Below, in pieces: positions 8,432 through 16,284 of a stretch of 22,602 nucleotides of DNA. Below the pieces are notes generated by a model. It was not told where the DNA came from, searched no databases, and worked only from the letters and a program-made list of their open reading frames with translations. Position 1 is the first letter of the stretch. Every line of letters starts with the position of its first letter. A program made the position numbers and the translations under genes. Origin of the DNA: Ruminococcaceae bacterium UBA1425 (GTDB lineage Bacteria; Bacillota; Clostridia; Oscillospirales; Acutalibacteraceae); assembly GCA_002329365.1 (NCBI GenBank), contig DCUB01000048.1, positions 1 through 22,602 on the forward strand, in the 5' to 3' direction.

Positions 8432-9154
8432 TTATCTGAACTTAATGCCGTTCAATATTCCTTCATAATCTATCTTGCCGTCGTATTCCGTTTTGACGGA
8501 AACTCCGAACCTGTAAACCGTGTCGTTCATCATTACAAAATATATATATCTCTGCATGTCGCCGAGGTCGTAACGGCACTTGATGCCGGTTGTGCCGCAT
8601 ATTTTATAGTTTTTCTCGACGGTGAAGGGTATGTCCTTTTCCGTCAGCTTGGCGCGCTTGGCTTCAAGATCGTCAAGTCCCTCTTCTAAGGAGCTGTAGT
8701 CTCCCTCGTATGTGTCTATTACTGTTTCGGTTTCCGTATGCTTCAGAATAATGCTGAGGCTGCCGATCATCTCCCAGCCCCCGGGCTTCGGCATGATATA
8801 ACGGGCGACCTCGACGGAATCCTCGTTTTCTATAAACGCAGGGAAGGTTATGGACTGCGTCTGATACTCCTCTGGAACCTCAAATTCGCTTACGACGCTG
8901 CCGCTGTCGTCGGTTACCGTTACGGTTCTTGCGGGATTTACAATCGGCTTTTTGCTGTCGCTGTCGGTGACCACCTCGACAAGATGACCGTTGCCGTCCT
9001 GAACGGTTTGACCGTTTGCGTCGGTTACAAGCACATGCGTCATTCCTATCTCGTCGGTTATGAGCACGCCGTAGCGGCTCTTTTTTTCACATGACGCGAG
9101 AATGAAAAGCGCGGCAAACAACAGCGCCGTTAAAGCTGTATGTTTTCTGTTCAT
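8432..9154 (-). CDS. lipoprotein, unknown function
   Basis: 240-residue protein with a lipoprotein signal peptide: a basic N-terminus, a hydrophobic core at 8-20 and a lipobox LASC with Cys22. It should be lipid-anchored on the outer face of the membrane. The mature part has a beta-rich segment repeating polar VTVTD/TDAN motifs, then a domain ending YIYFVMMNDTVYRFGVSV and YEGILNGIKF, reminiscent of PsbP-like or lipoprotein folds that bind small ligands. I assign no function. The start overlaps the stop of the membrane protein gene upstream by ATGA, so the two are probably translated together and may act together. Confidence 0.88.
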   Translation of the reverse strand: MNRKHTALTALLFAALFILASCEKKSRYGVLITDEIGMTHVLVTDANGQTVQDGNGHLVEVVTDSDSKKPIVNPARTVTVTDDSGSVVSEFEVPEEYQTQSITFPAFIENEDSVEVARYIMPKPGGWEMIGSLSIILKHTETETVIDTYEGDYSSLEEGLDDLEAKRAKLTEKDIPFTVEKNYKICGTTGIKCRYDLGDMQRYIYFVMMNDTVYRFGVSVKTEYDGKIDYEGILNGIKFR

Positions 9155-9786
9155 CTTTTGTTTTTCATTCCTTTCTGTAAATCCTTTTTAGGCTCGCCCA
9201 ACTCCGTCAGTACGAACGCGAGCGTCCAAAGCAGAACGCCGGCAAATACGATGATAAGAAGGAAGCCGGCGCTTGTAATCTGAAGCACCTTTATGGCAAC
9301 GAACACGTCAAGAAGCGAGTTTATTATGCCCCACTCAATAAGGCCGAGGTCGGAAACGGATATAGTGCCGTCGGTAAAAGGCCTTGCGAAGCCGCCGTTA
9401 AAGGATAGAAACATCGCGATTACGGCACATACGGCGCCCGCGGAAAGGAAAACATTGACGAGCTTTTTGTTTGAAAACGCCGCGAAACACGCGATTATAA
9501 CAGCCAGTATAAGAGCCGCGGCAAGACAGCAGCCGGACGCTATAAGCGCGGGCATCGTTTCCTTTACGCCGTCTGTAAGATTCATTCCCTCGGCAAACCC
9601 GGAAAACGTGCTGTCCTTGCTGAAAAACAGGCTGTAAACGTCCCACAGGCTCAGTTGCTCGTAAACATAGCTATCGGTTATCGAAACCTCTCCGACGACG
9701 CGCACAATCGGCGCGAATATGGCGGCGGGAAAGGCGCAAAGCGCGATAAGAGCCGTGACAACCCTGTAAATAATTTTCGACGCCAT
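9151..9786 (-). CDS. four-helix membrane protein, unknown function
   Basis: I do not recognise this 211-residue protein. It has four predicted membrane helices at about 6-28, 78-102, 109-129 and 171-193. The longest loop (about 30-77) lies between helices 1 and 2 and is probably extracellular. The lysine-rich C-terminus (195-211) is likely cytosolic. The ATG at 9786 has AAGGAG ten bases upstream and is 14 bp after glnS. It overlaps the lipoprotein gene by ATGA. A membrane protein with a co-translated lipoprotein placed just before mreB suggests an envelope role, which is inference only. Confidence 0.85.
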   Translation of the reverse strand: MASKIIYRVVTALIALCAFPAAIFAPIVRVVGEVSITDSYVYEQLSLWDVYSLFFSKDSTFSGFAEGMNLTDGVKETMPALIASGCCLAAALILAVIIACFAAFSNKKLVNVFLSAGAVCAVIAMFLSFNGGFARPFTDGTISVSDLGLIEWGIINSLLDVFVAIKVLQITSAGFLLIIVFAGVLLWTLAFVLTELGEPKKDLQKGMKNKR

Positions 9787-9800
9787 TATTTATGCTCTCC

Positions 9801-11444
9801 TTACCACGACGAATTAAGCGCGACTGTTCTGTTTATTATGATTTTTTCGGCAGTGCTTTCCTTGTCGGCGCAGAAATAGCCGTGCCGCATGAACTGGTAT
9901 ATTTCGCCGGGCTTTATTCCCCGCAGCGCGCCCTCAAGCAGACAGCCTTTAAGCCTTATAAGCGAATCGGGATTAAAATGCTTCTGGTAATCATCGCCGG
10001 GGTCCTCCACATTGAACAGCCTGTCGTAAAGAATAACCTCAGCCGGCACGCAGTCCTGCGCGCTTACCCAGTGGAGAGTGCCCTTCACCTTCCGCCCGTC
10101 GGGAGAATTGCCGCCGCGGCTTTCGGGGTCGTATGTGCAGTGAAGGCATGTAACCCCGCCGTTTTCGTCGGTTTCATAGCCCGTGCAGGTGATGAAATAG
10201 GCGCTTTTAAGACGCACCTCGTTGCCGGGGAACAGGCGGAAATACTTTTTGACCGGCTCCGCCATGAAGTCGTCGCGCTCGACATATATCTCGCGCGAAA
10301 AGGTTACCGTCCTCCGGCCCATTTCCGGCCTGTCGGGGTGAATCTCGACCGACAGTTCCTCCGTTTTGCCCTCGGGATAGTTGTCTATAATAACCTTAAG
10401 AGGCTTCAGCACCGCCATCGCTCTCGGCGCGGACACGTTAAGCTCGTCGCGCACGCATGCCTCAAGCAGACCGTAGTCGACGACGCTGTAAGCCTTTGCC
10501 ACGCCGACACGCTCTATGAAGTCGCGGACTGCCTTTGCTGGATAGCCGCGCCTGCGCATTCCGCACAGCGTAACCATGCGCGGGTCGTCCCAGCCGCTTA
10601 CTATTTTTTGTTCAATCATTTCAAGGCATTTTCTTTTGCTCGTGACGCAGTAGTTGAGGTTCAGGCGGGCAAACTCTATCTGCCTCGGCGGCTCGTCAAA
10701 GCCTATCTGCTCGATAAACCAGTTGTAAAGCGGCCTGTGGTTTTCAAACTCGAGCGAGCAGAGCGAATATGTTACCTTTTCGCACGCGTCTGACAGCGGG
10801 TGCGCAAAATCGTACATCGGGTAGACGCACCATTTATCGCCCGTCTGGTGATGGCTCGTATGAAGAATCCTGTAAATGACGGGGTCTCGCATGTTGATAT
10901 TAGGCGACGACATGTCGATTTTCGCGCGAAGCACCCTTGCTCCGTCGGGGAACTCGCCCGCCGTCATCCGCTCGAAAAGATTAAGGTTTTCTTCGACGGA
11001 ACGGTTTCTGTAAGGGCTTTCCCTTCCCGGTTCGGTGAGCGTGCCGCGGTATTCCCTTATTTCGTCGGTCGTCAGGTCGCAGACATAAGCCTTGCCCTTT
11101 TTTATCAGCTTAATGGCGCACTCGTATATAAAGTCGAAATAGCTTGAGGCGTAAAGGCACTTGTCCCACTTGAAGCCGAGCCACCGTATGTCCTCCTTGA
11201 TGGCGTCGACATATTCGACATCCTCCTTCGACGGGTTTGTGTCGTCAAGACGGAGATTGCACACGCCGCCGTATTTTTCGGCTGTCATGAAATCTATGCA
11301 AATAGCCTTTGCGTGACCTATATGGAGATAGCCGTTCGGCTCGGGAGGAAAGCGCGTCTGAACGCGCGTGTTGACGCCGTTTTTAAGCTCCTCATCGATA
11401 ATGTCGTATATAAAATTAGACGGCAGTCCAGCTATTTCTTCCAA
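9801..11444 (-). CDS. glnS: glutaminyl-tRNA synthetase
   Basis: Class I aminoacyl-tRNA synthetase that charges tRNA-Gln with glutamine in the cytosol. It has 547 residues, close to the usual 550. The HIGH motif is exact at 41-44 (EPNGYLHIGH), and the KMSKS loop reads VTSKRK (267-272). The C-terminal anticodon-binding beta-barrels are present. The start is TTG at 11444, three bases after the gltX stop; its GGGGGA ribosome site lies in the last codons of gltX. The pair with gltX is a known Clostridia arrangement. It implies direct glutamine charging rather than reliance on GatCAB alone. Confidence 0.96.
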   Translation of the reverse strand: MEEIAGLPSNFIYDIIDEELKNGVNTRVQTRFPPEPNGYLHIGHAKAICIDFMTAEKYGGVCNLRLDDTNPSKEDVEYVDAIKEDIRWLGFKWDKCLYASSYFDFIYECAIKLIKKGKAYVCDLTTDEIREYRGTLTEPGRESPYRNRSVEENLNLFERMTAGEFPDGARVLRAKIDMSSPNINMRDPVIYRILHTSHHQTGDKWCVYPMYDFAHPLSDACEKVTYSLCSLEFENHRPLYNWFIEQIGFDEPPRQIEFARLNLNYCVTSKRKCLEMIEQKIVSGWDDPRMVTLCGMRRRGYPAKAVRDFIERVGVAKAYSVVDYGLLEACVRDELNVSAPRAMAVLKPLKVIIDNYPEGKTEELSVEIHPDRPEMGRRTVTFSREIYVERDDFMAEPVKKYFRLFPGNEVRLKSAYFITCTGYETDENGGVTCLHCTYDPESRGGNSPDGRKVKGTLHWVSAQDCVPAEVILYDRLFNVEDPGDDYQKHFNPDSLIRLKGCLLEGALRGIKPGEIYQFMRHGYFCADKESTAEKIIINRTVALNSSW

Positions 11445-11447
11445 GCA

Positions 11448-13118
11448 TTATTCCCCCTTAACACTCATAAAATTTATCGCTCCGCTTATCCTTGACCTGA
11501 CCTCACGCTCGCCCAAAAGGGCCATTATGGAGTGGAGGTCGGGCGTGTTCGTCCTTGAAGTTACAGCTATGCGGATAACTGTCGAAACGTCGCCGACATG
11601 ACCTTTGTAGGCTTCGGGATTGCTTTTGTATTCCCTGACGTCGGGAGTAAAGCCGAGCGGCGCGCATAGCCCTTTGATTTTTGAAAACCAGACGTCCTTG
11701 CCGTCAGCCGCATCGTAAACCCTGAGATAGCTTTCAAGAACAGCCTTCGCGTCGGCGGCTTTAATGTTTTCGGGCAGCGTGCTGTCGGGCAGGTAAATGT
11801 CGGAATAGAAGTATTCGACATATTGACGCACATCGGACCATTTAGCGATATCCTTGCGCGGCTTCGGAACGTCTCTGTCAATCGCGAAAATCGCCTTGGC
11901 GTATTCGGGAGCGGCGGAAAACAGCCCGTAAAGCTCGGAGTCGAACTCCCTTGCCCATTCGCAGGCTCTTTGGAAGACCTCGTCGGCGCTCATCGCGGAA
12001 ATTTTATTCTTGCATATGTCGTTCATTTTCGCAAGGTCGAATATTGCGCCGCTCTGGCTCATCTTCTTGACTGAAAAGGGAAATCTGCCGACAGGCTCCG
12101 TCGGATTCGCCCTGCGCCAGTCCTCAAAGTTTGAGTTTGCAAGCGTCAAGAGGTATTCAAGCACGCCATCCTTCGGATAGCCCTGCTCGCGGTAAAAGCT
12201 GACTGCAAGCTCGGGGTCCTTCCTTTTTGAGAGCTTGCGCTTGTTTCCGTTGTCGAGCTTCATAATCGGGGAAATGTGGACGTATTTCGGAGGCCTGAAG
12301 CCAAGCAGGCGGAAAAGCTGAATGTGGACGGGCAGGGAGGCTATCCACTCGTCGCCCCTTACGACATGCGTCGTGCGCATGAGGTGGTCGTCTACCGCAT
12401 GGGCAAAATGGTAGGTGGGTATGCCGTCGGACTTTAAAAGCACGATATCCTGTATGTTTTCGGGCATTTCAAGCCTGCCTTTAATAAGGTCGTCGACGAA
12501 TATCCTTTTGCTTTCGTCGCCGTCGGAACGGAGCCGCAGCACATACGGCGCGCCGGACCGCAGCTTTTTTAGCTGTTCGTCGAGCGTCAGCGAGCGGCAT
12601 TTCGTCCACCTGCCGAAATAGCCCTTTACGGGCGCGTTTTCAGCCTCCTGCTCCTCGCGAAGCCGCGACAGCTCCTCCTCGGAGCAGAAGCAGGGATATG
12701 CAAGGCCCTTTTTAACAAGCTCCTTCGCGTAGCACTGATAAATCTCCCTGCGGCGGCTCTGCTGGTAAGGTCCGTAGGCGCCCTTTTCCTCGTTCTGCCC
12801 CATGACGCCCTCGTCGGGAGTAATTCCGAAAGCGTTTAGTCCCTCGAAAATTTTCGAAATGCCGTTTTCGACCTCGCGCTTTTTGTCGGTGTCCTCAATC
12901 CGCAGATAGTAAATTCCGCCGGTGGTGTCGGCGTTGAGTTTGTCAATCAAAGCGGAGAAGATATTTCCCATATGCATGAATCCCGTGGGGCTGGGCGCAA
13001 AGCGAGTTACTCTGGCGCCCTCGGGCAAATCCCTTTGAGGATACCTTTCCTCAAGCTCTGCGGGAGTTACGGTTATTCCGGGAAAAAGCTGCTGAGCCAA
13101 AATCTCAAAATCGTCCAA
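11448..13118 (-). CDS. gltX: glutamyl-tRNA synthetase
   Basis: Class I synthetase charging tRNA-Glu with glutamate. It has 556 residues, longer than the roughly 480 of the enterobacterial enzyme and like the long clostridial form. The Rossmann-fold start is RFAPSPTGFMHMGN with the HIGH variant HMGN (49-52). The KMSKS variant is KLSKRK at 295-300, followed by the helical anticodon-binding region. The start is TTG at 13118 behind GGAG; this leaves a leader of about 35 bases after the promoter at 13158-13186, too short for a T-box. It opens the long minus-strand operon continuing into glnS and the mre genes. Confidence 0.95.
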   Translation of the reverse strand: MDDFEILAQQLFPGITVTPAELEERYPQRDLPEGARVTRFAPSPTGFMHMGNIFSALIDKLNADTTGGIYYLRIEDTDKKREVENGISKIFEGLNAFGITPDEGVMGQNEEKGAYGPYQQSRRREIYQCYAKELVKKGLAYPCFCSEEELSRLREEQEAENAPVKGYFGRWTKCRSLTLDEQLKKLRSGAPYVLRLRSDGDESKRIFVDDLIKGRLEMPENIQDIVLLKSDGIPTYHFAHAVDDHLMRTTHVVRGDEWIASLPVHIQLFRLLGFRPPKYVHISPIMKLDNGNKRKLSKRKDPELAVSFYREQGYPKDGVLEYLLTLANSNFEDWRRANPTEPVGRFPFSVKKMSQSGAIFDLAKMNDICKNKISAMSADEVFQRACEWAREFDSELYGLFSAAPEYAKAIFAIDRDVPKPRKDIAKWSDVRQYVEYFYSDIYLPDSTLPENIKAADAKAVLESYLRVYDAADGKDVWFSKIKGLCAPLGFTPDVREYKSNPEAYKGHVGDVSTVIRIAVTSRTNTPDLHSIMALLGEREVRSRISGAINFMSVKGE

Positions 13119-13157
13119 GCTTACACAACTCCAGTATAAAATGAGATACCAATCTTT

Positions 13158-13186
13158 ATTATCGCAGAAAACCCGCCAGGTATCAA
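13158..13186 (-). promoter_or_regulatory. promoter of the gltX-led operon
   Basis: On the minus strand TTGATA (13181-13186) and GATAAT (13158-13163) are 17 bases apart, a near-consensus housekeeping sigma promoter. Transcription would begin near 13151 and give a short leader before the TTG start of gltX. It is the only clear promoter seen for the long operon down to the SufC-like gene. Confidence 0.65.
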
Positions 13187-13237
13187 GAAAATTTTTAAAA
13201 TTTTTACAATTAATTTATTATTTTTTTCCCTTATCGT

Positions 13238-13266
13238 TTGCAATCATATATATATTCTGATATTAT
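13238..13266 (+). promoter_or_regulatory. promoter of the alcohol dehydrogenase gene
   Basis: TTGCAA (13238-13243) and TATTAT (13261-13266) are separated by 17 bases. The start would be near 13273, about 40 bases before the GTG start codon. An AT-rich block (13188-13230) lies between this and the divergent gltX promoter. Confidence 0.6.
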
Positions 13267-13297
13267 TAAACTGAATGGGAAGTTTACAATAATTTCT

Positions 13298-13307
13298 AAG
13301 GGGGGAG
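13298..13307 (+). promoter_or_regulatory. Shine-Dalgarno site that sets the GTG start
   Basis: AAGGGGGGAG lies five bases before the GTG at 13313. It decides against the upstream TTG at 13238, which overlaps the -35 box of the promoter. Confidence 0.75.
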
Positions 13308-13312
13308 TAGCT

Positions 13313-14524
13313 GTGGAAAAAACACTTGTTGTAGCCTGGTGCAGGGTGTACCAGAGCGTGATGAAGGTCGCGGCCGGTCTTCTCGACTGGTCGGAGCCGA
13401 AGCTGCTTGAGGGCGCCGGGAGCGTAAAAAACCTGCCCGCCGTGCTGAAATCCTCGGGAATTGATAATGTGCTCTTAGTTACCGACAAAGGACTGACAAA
13501 GCTTCGCTTAACCGACGGGCTTATTGAGGAGCTAAAAAGGAACGACATTAAGGTAACCGTTTACGACGGCGTCCAACCCAACCCGTCTATAGAAAACATC
13601 GAGGAGGCGCGCAGGCTGTATCTCGAAAACGGGTGCGGGGCGGTAATTGCCTTCGGCGGCGGCTCGCCAATGGACTGCGCGAAGGCCGCCGCGGCAAGGG
13701 TTGCAAACCCCGGCAGGTCAACAGAGCGGATGAAGGGGCTGTTTAAAATCCGCAAAAAGCTGCCACCGTTTTTCGCCATACCGACCACCGCGGGCACAGG
13801 CTCCGAAACGACTGTCGTCGCCGTTGTGACAAATACGCAGACGCACGAAAAGTACGCAATAAGCGACCCGAAGCTCCGCCCGAAATACGCCGTGCTCGAC
13901 CCCGAGCTTACAGTCGGGCTGCCTCCGCACATCACGTCGACTACGGGCATGGATGCGCTTACTCACGCCGTCGAGGCATATATCGGCCGAAGCAACACGA
14001 AGAAAACAAGGGAGTGCGCCGAAAAGGCTGTCGGGCTTATATTTAAGAACCTTGAGGAGGTCTTTAAAAACGGCGGCAACCTTGAGGCAAGGGAAAAAAT
14101 GCTCCGCGCCTCTTATCTGGCGGGAATCGCCTTCACAAGGGCATACGTCGGGTACGTCCACGCGATAGCGCACAAGCTCGGCGGGCTTTACGGCACGCCC
14201 CATGGTCTCGCAAACGCCGTTATCCTTCCCTATGTTCTTGATTATTACGGCGAAAGCGCCGAAAATACTTTAGCGAAGCTTGCCGACATCGCCGGCATAA
14301 AGGGCGCCGACGACGGCGAAAAGGCAAGGGCTTTCATAGCCGAAATACGGGCGATGAACGAAAGAATGAACATACCCGCTCACATTGACGCAATAAAGGA
14401 AGGCGACGTTTCGGTTATCGCTAAAACAGCGCTGAAGGAGGCAAACCCGCTTTATCCCGTGCCGAAAATAATGAGCGCGGAAGAATGCGAGGCGCTTGTC
14501 CGTAGAGTTGCCGGTCTGGCATAA
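13313..14524 (+). CDS. iron-containing alcohol dehydrogenase
   Basis: Cytosolic NAD(P)-dependent dehydrogenase of the Fe-ADH family (PF00465), which interconverts alcohols and aldehydes or ketones. From the GTG at 13313 it is 403 residues, the usual size. The nucleotide site GGGSPMDCAKA is near 110. The metal ligands are visible in DALTHAVEAY (Asp and His), and in VHAIAHKLGGLYGTPHG with the other two His. The substrate cannot be read from sequence; butanol-type and lactaldehyde-type members share these motifs. It has its own promoter divergent from gltX, and the degV gene follows 79 bp later on the same strand, possibly as a second gene of the transcript. Confidence 0.93.
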   Translation: MEKTLVVAWCRVYQSVMKVAAGLLDWSEPKLLEGAGSVKNLPAVLKSSGIDNVLLVTDKGLTKLRLTDGLIEELKRNDIKVTVYDGVQPNPSIENIEEARRLYLENGCGAVIAFGGGSPMDCAKAAAARVANPGRSTERMKGLFKIRKKLPPFFAIPTTAGTGSETTVVAVVTNTQTHEKYAISDPKLRPKYAVLDPELTVGLPPHITSTTGMDALTHAVEAYIGRSNTKKTRECAEKAVGLIFKNLEEVFKNGGNLEAREKMLRASYLAGIAFTRAYVGYVHAIAHKLGGLYGTPHGLANAVILPYVLDYYGESAENTLAKLADIAGIKGADDGEKARAFIAEIRAMNERMNIPAHIDAIKEGDVSVIAKTALKEANPLYPVPKIMSAEECEALVRRVAGLA

Positions 14525-14553
14525 CTAAGAGGCAGCAAAGGAATTATTTAACG

Positions 14554-14580
14554 GCTGTCGGGTATCATAACAGCGACAGC
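14554..14580 (+). other. small hairpin between adh and degV
   Basis: GCTGTCG (14554-14560) and CGACAGC (14574-14580) can pair around a 13-base loop. There is no T-run after it, so it is not a terminator. It may be a partial processing site, or chance. Nothing else is seen in this 79-bp gap except the AAAAGGAGA ribosome site before degV. Confidence 0.35.
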
Positions 14581-14603
14581 GATATTTAAAAGGAGAAACC
14601 GGA

Positions 14604-15470
14604 ATGGGCTTTGAGATTGTAACAGACTCTTCGGCAAACCTCACCGACGAAATGATAAAGAAGCACAATATTCACATAATCAGCTTAACCGTCAGGGTTG
14701 ACGGCAGGGATTTTAAGAGCTATAAAAACGGCGAAACGACAGACAGAAAAATGTTCTATGATATGATGCGCGATGGCAAGGAGCTTTTAACGTCACAGAT
14801 AAATCCCGCCGACTGCGCAAACCTTTTCCGCGAGATTCTCTCGCGCGGCAACGACGTGCTGTACGTCTGCTTTTCGTCAACGCTCAGCGGCACATATCAG
14901 GTTGCCATGCTGACGGCGGAGGACATGGCTCCCGAGTATCCTAAGCGGAAAATACTTGTCCTCAACTCGCTCTCGGCCGCCTTAGGCGAGGGAATGCTCG
15001 TCCTTCGCGCGGCGCAAATGCGCGACGAAGGCGCTGCCATTGACGAAACCTTCGCGCATCTTAACTCAATCAAGCTGCGCGTGTGCCACTGGTTCACCGT
15101 CGACGACCTTAAATACTTAAAGCGCGGCGGCAGAATACCGGCAGCCACGCAAATAGTAGGCACAATGCTTAACATCAAGCCGATTTTCCATATGGACAAC
15201 AACGGCAGGCTTACTACCGCCGGCAAGGTAAGGGGCAGAAGAGCGGCGCTGAACGAGCTTGTAAACAGGCTGAGGGAACAGATAGAGGAGCCGGAAAAGC
15301 AAACGCTTTACATCGCGTACGCCGACTGTCCCGACGACGCCGAATATCTCCGCGAAACGCTTTCGGAGCTTAACCCTGCCGATATAGTCATTTCAATCCT
15401 CGACCCTGTAATCGGCAGCCACACAGGGCCCGGAACCATATCGGTCTATTTCTTCGGCAGGGAGCGCTGA
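14604..15470 (+). CDS. DegV family fatty-acid-binding protein
   Basis: Cytosolic protein of 288 residues, the normal DegV size. DegV/FakB-like proteins hold a fatty acid so that the FakA kinase can phosphorylate it for phospholipid synthesis. The N-terminus EIVTDSSANLTDE, the ligand-contact stretch CFSSTLSGTY (about 91-100), FTVDDLKYLKRGGRIP (about 155-170) and IGSHTGPGTISVYF at the C-terminus are all diagnostic. The ATG at 14604 has AAAAGGAGA upstream. No FakA homologue is present in the window, so any role in lipid uptake is by family only. The last 25 bp overlap the convergent TVP38 gene. Confidence 0.93.
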   Translation: MGFEIVTDSSANLTDEMIKKHNIHIISLTVRVDGRDFKSYKNGETTDRKMFYDMMRDGKELLTSQINPADCANLFREILSRGNDVLYVCFSSTLSGTYQVAMLTAEDMAPEYPKRKILVLNSLSAALGEGMLVLRAAQMRDEGAAIDETFAHLNSIKLRVCHWFTVDDLKYLKRGGRIPAATQIVGTMLNIKPIFHMDNNGRLTTAGKVRGRRAALNELVNRLREQIEEPEKQTLYIAYADCPDDAEYLRETLSELNPADIVISILDPVIGSHTGPGTISVYFFGRER

Positions 15471-16117
15471 CCTTCGGCCGTTTTCCCGTCCTTCATACGC
15501 AGCCTTGCGACCCACACGACAAGCCCCGCGGGTATTGCCGCAAGCGCCGCGGCAACAATAAAGTCCGTCGGAATGTACTCGTAAATCCCGAAGCCGAGCA
15601 CCGTCAGCAGCGCGACCCTCGGCATAACGCCGAGCAGCGACATTAGCAGGTACGGGCCGAACGGAAATCTCGACGCGCCCAAAAACAGGCTCGAAAGGTC
15701 TATAGGCAGCGGAGAAAGCCTAAGAAGAAGCACAAACGAGTTTTTACCGCCGCGCTTTAACCCGAGAAGCTTTTCGCCGCTTTTGCTTTTTTCCAGTATC
15801 CGCAGAACGCTCCCGCCGCCCAGAAGCCTGCCGAGAAGATATGTCGCCGCCACCTCTAAGGTTATGCCCGCGAAATTTATAAGCAGTGCGGGCAGCGCGG
15901 GGAACGACATGCCCACGGCGACATATATAACGGAAGCGGGCAGCACCATTGTCAGAGCCTTAAAAAGATAAACCACCAGCACCGCCGCGACGGCGGCAAA
16001 ACGTGTGTCGGACTGCGCCGTAATGGCGCGAACGTCTATTAACGTCAGCCTGTCATAGTTTATGACAACCGCGGCAAAAAGAGCGGCCGATACGGTAACT
16101 CTCAAAAGCGCGGACAA
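15446..16117 (-). CDS. TVP38/TMEM64 family membrane protein
   Basis: Integral membrane protein of 223 residues in the TVP38/TMEM64 (SNARE-associated, DedA-related) superfamily, several members of which are thought to move lipids across the membrane. Helices flank a central segment with INFAGITLEVAATYLLGRLLG and LLRLSPLPIDLSSLFLGASRFPF, which carries the family G-R and P-x-P patterns (re-entrant region). The C-terminal tail is basic. The listed start is TTG at 16117 with no good ribosome site. Upstream in-frame codons reach a CTG at 16153 preceded by AAAGGA at ten bases, which would add a lysine-rich N-terminus, so the true start may be there. The 3' end overlaps degV on the other strand. Confidence 0.88.
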   Translation of the reverse strand: MSALLRVTVSAALFAAVVINYDRLTLIDVRAITAQSDTRFAAVAAVLVVYLFKALTMVLPASVIYVAVGMSFPALPALLINFAGITLEVAATYLLGRLLGGGSVLRILEKSKSGEKLLGLKRGGKNSFVLLLRLSPLPIDLSSLFLGASRFPFGPYLLMSLLGVMPRVALLTVLGFGIYEYIPTDFIVAAALAAIPAGLVVWVARLRMKDGKTAEGQRSLPKK

Positions 16118-16203
16118 AAATGCCCGGAGCTTTTCCCTGTCGGATTTCTTCAGCTTTATTCAATCCTTTCAAAAATATACTGTACGGCGGGCGTTCATTA
16201 TGG

Positions 16204-16210
16204 TATTATA
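16204..16210. promoter_or_regulatory. possible shared -10 box of divergent genes
   Basis: TATTATA reads as TATTAT on the plus strand and TATAAT on the minus strand. It lies between the TVP38 gene and the radical SAM gene. On the plus strand TGTACG stands 17 bases upstream as a poor -35. No convincing -35 is seen on the minus strand. Confidence 0.3.
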
Positions 16211-16236
16211 GACACTGCTTGCCGAAGAATACGACA

Positions 16237-16271
16237 CTTATATCTTATTTCTTACTTCTTACATCTTATTG
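16237..16271. repeat. CTTAnnn 7-bp tandem array
   Basis: Five consecutive 7-bp units: CTTATAT, CTTATTT, CTTACTT, CTTACAT, CTTATTG. The first four bases are constant and the rest vary. The array runs directly into the GGAGG ribosome site of the radical SAM gene, so it would be an unstructured pyrimidine-rich leader in the mRNA. The period is the same as in the TGTACA array at 3126-3193. Confidence 0.8.
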
Positions 16272-16275
16272 GAGG
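16271..16275 (+). promoter_or_regulatory. Shine-Dalgarno site that sets the TTG start
   Basis: GGAGG is nine bases before the TTG at 16285. It argues against the longer open frame from 16120, whose first 55 codons translate the repeat array and intergenic DNA. Confidence 0.7.
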
Positions 16276-16284
16276 CGAAAATAC

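Noticed and set aside
9792..10793. 333-residue open frame on the plus strand
   Set aside because: Entirely antisense to glnS, whose motifs are intact. No ribosome site or recognisable domain; it arises from GC-biased codon positions.
13119..13157. T-box riboswitch before gltX
   Set aside because: The leader from the predicted start is only about 35 bases and has no T-box sequence.
13718..14203. 161-residue minus-strand frame
   Set aside because: Shadow of the alcohol dehydrogenase gene in a well-conserved metal-binding region.
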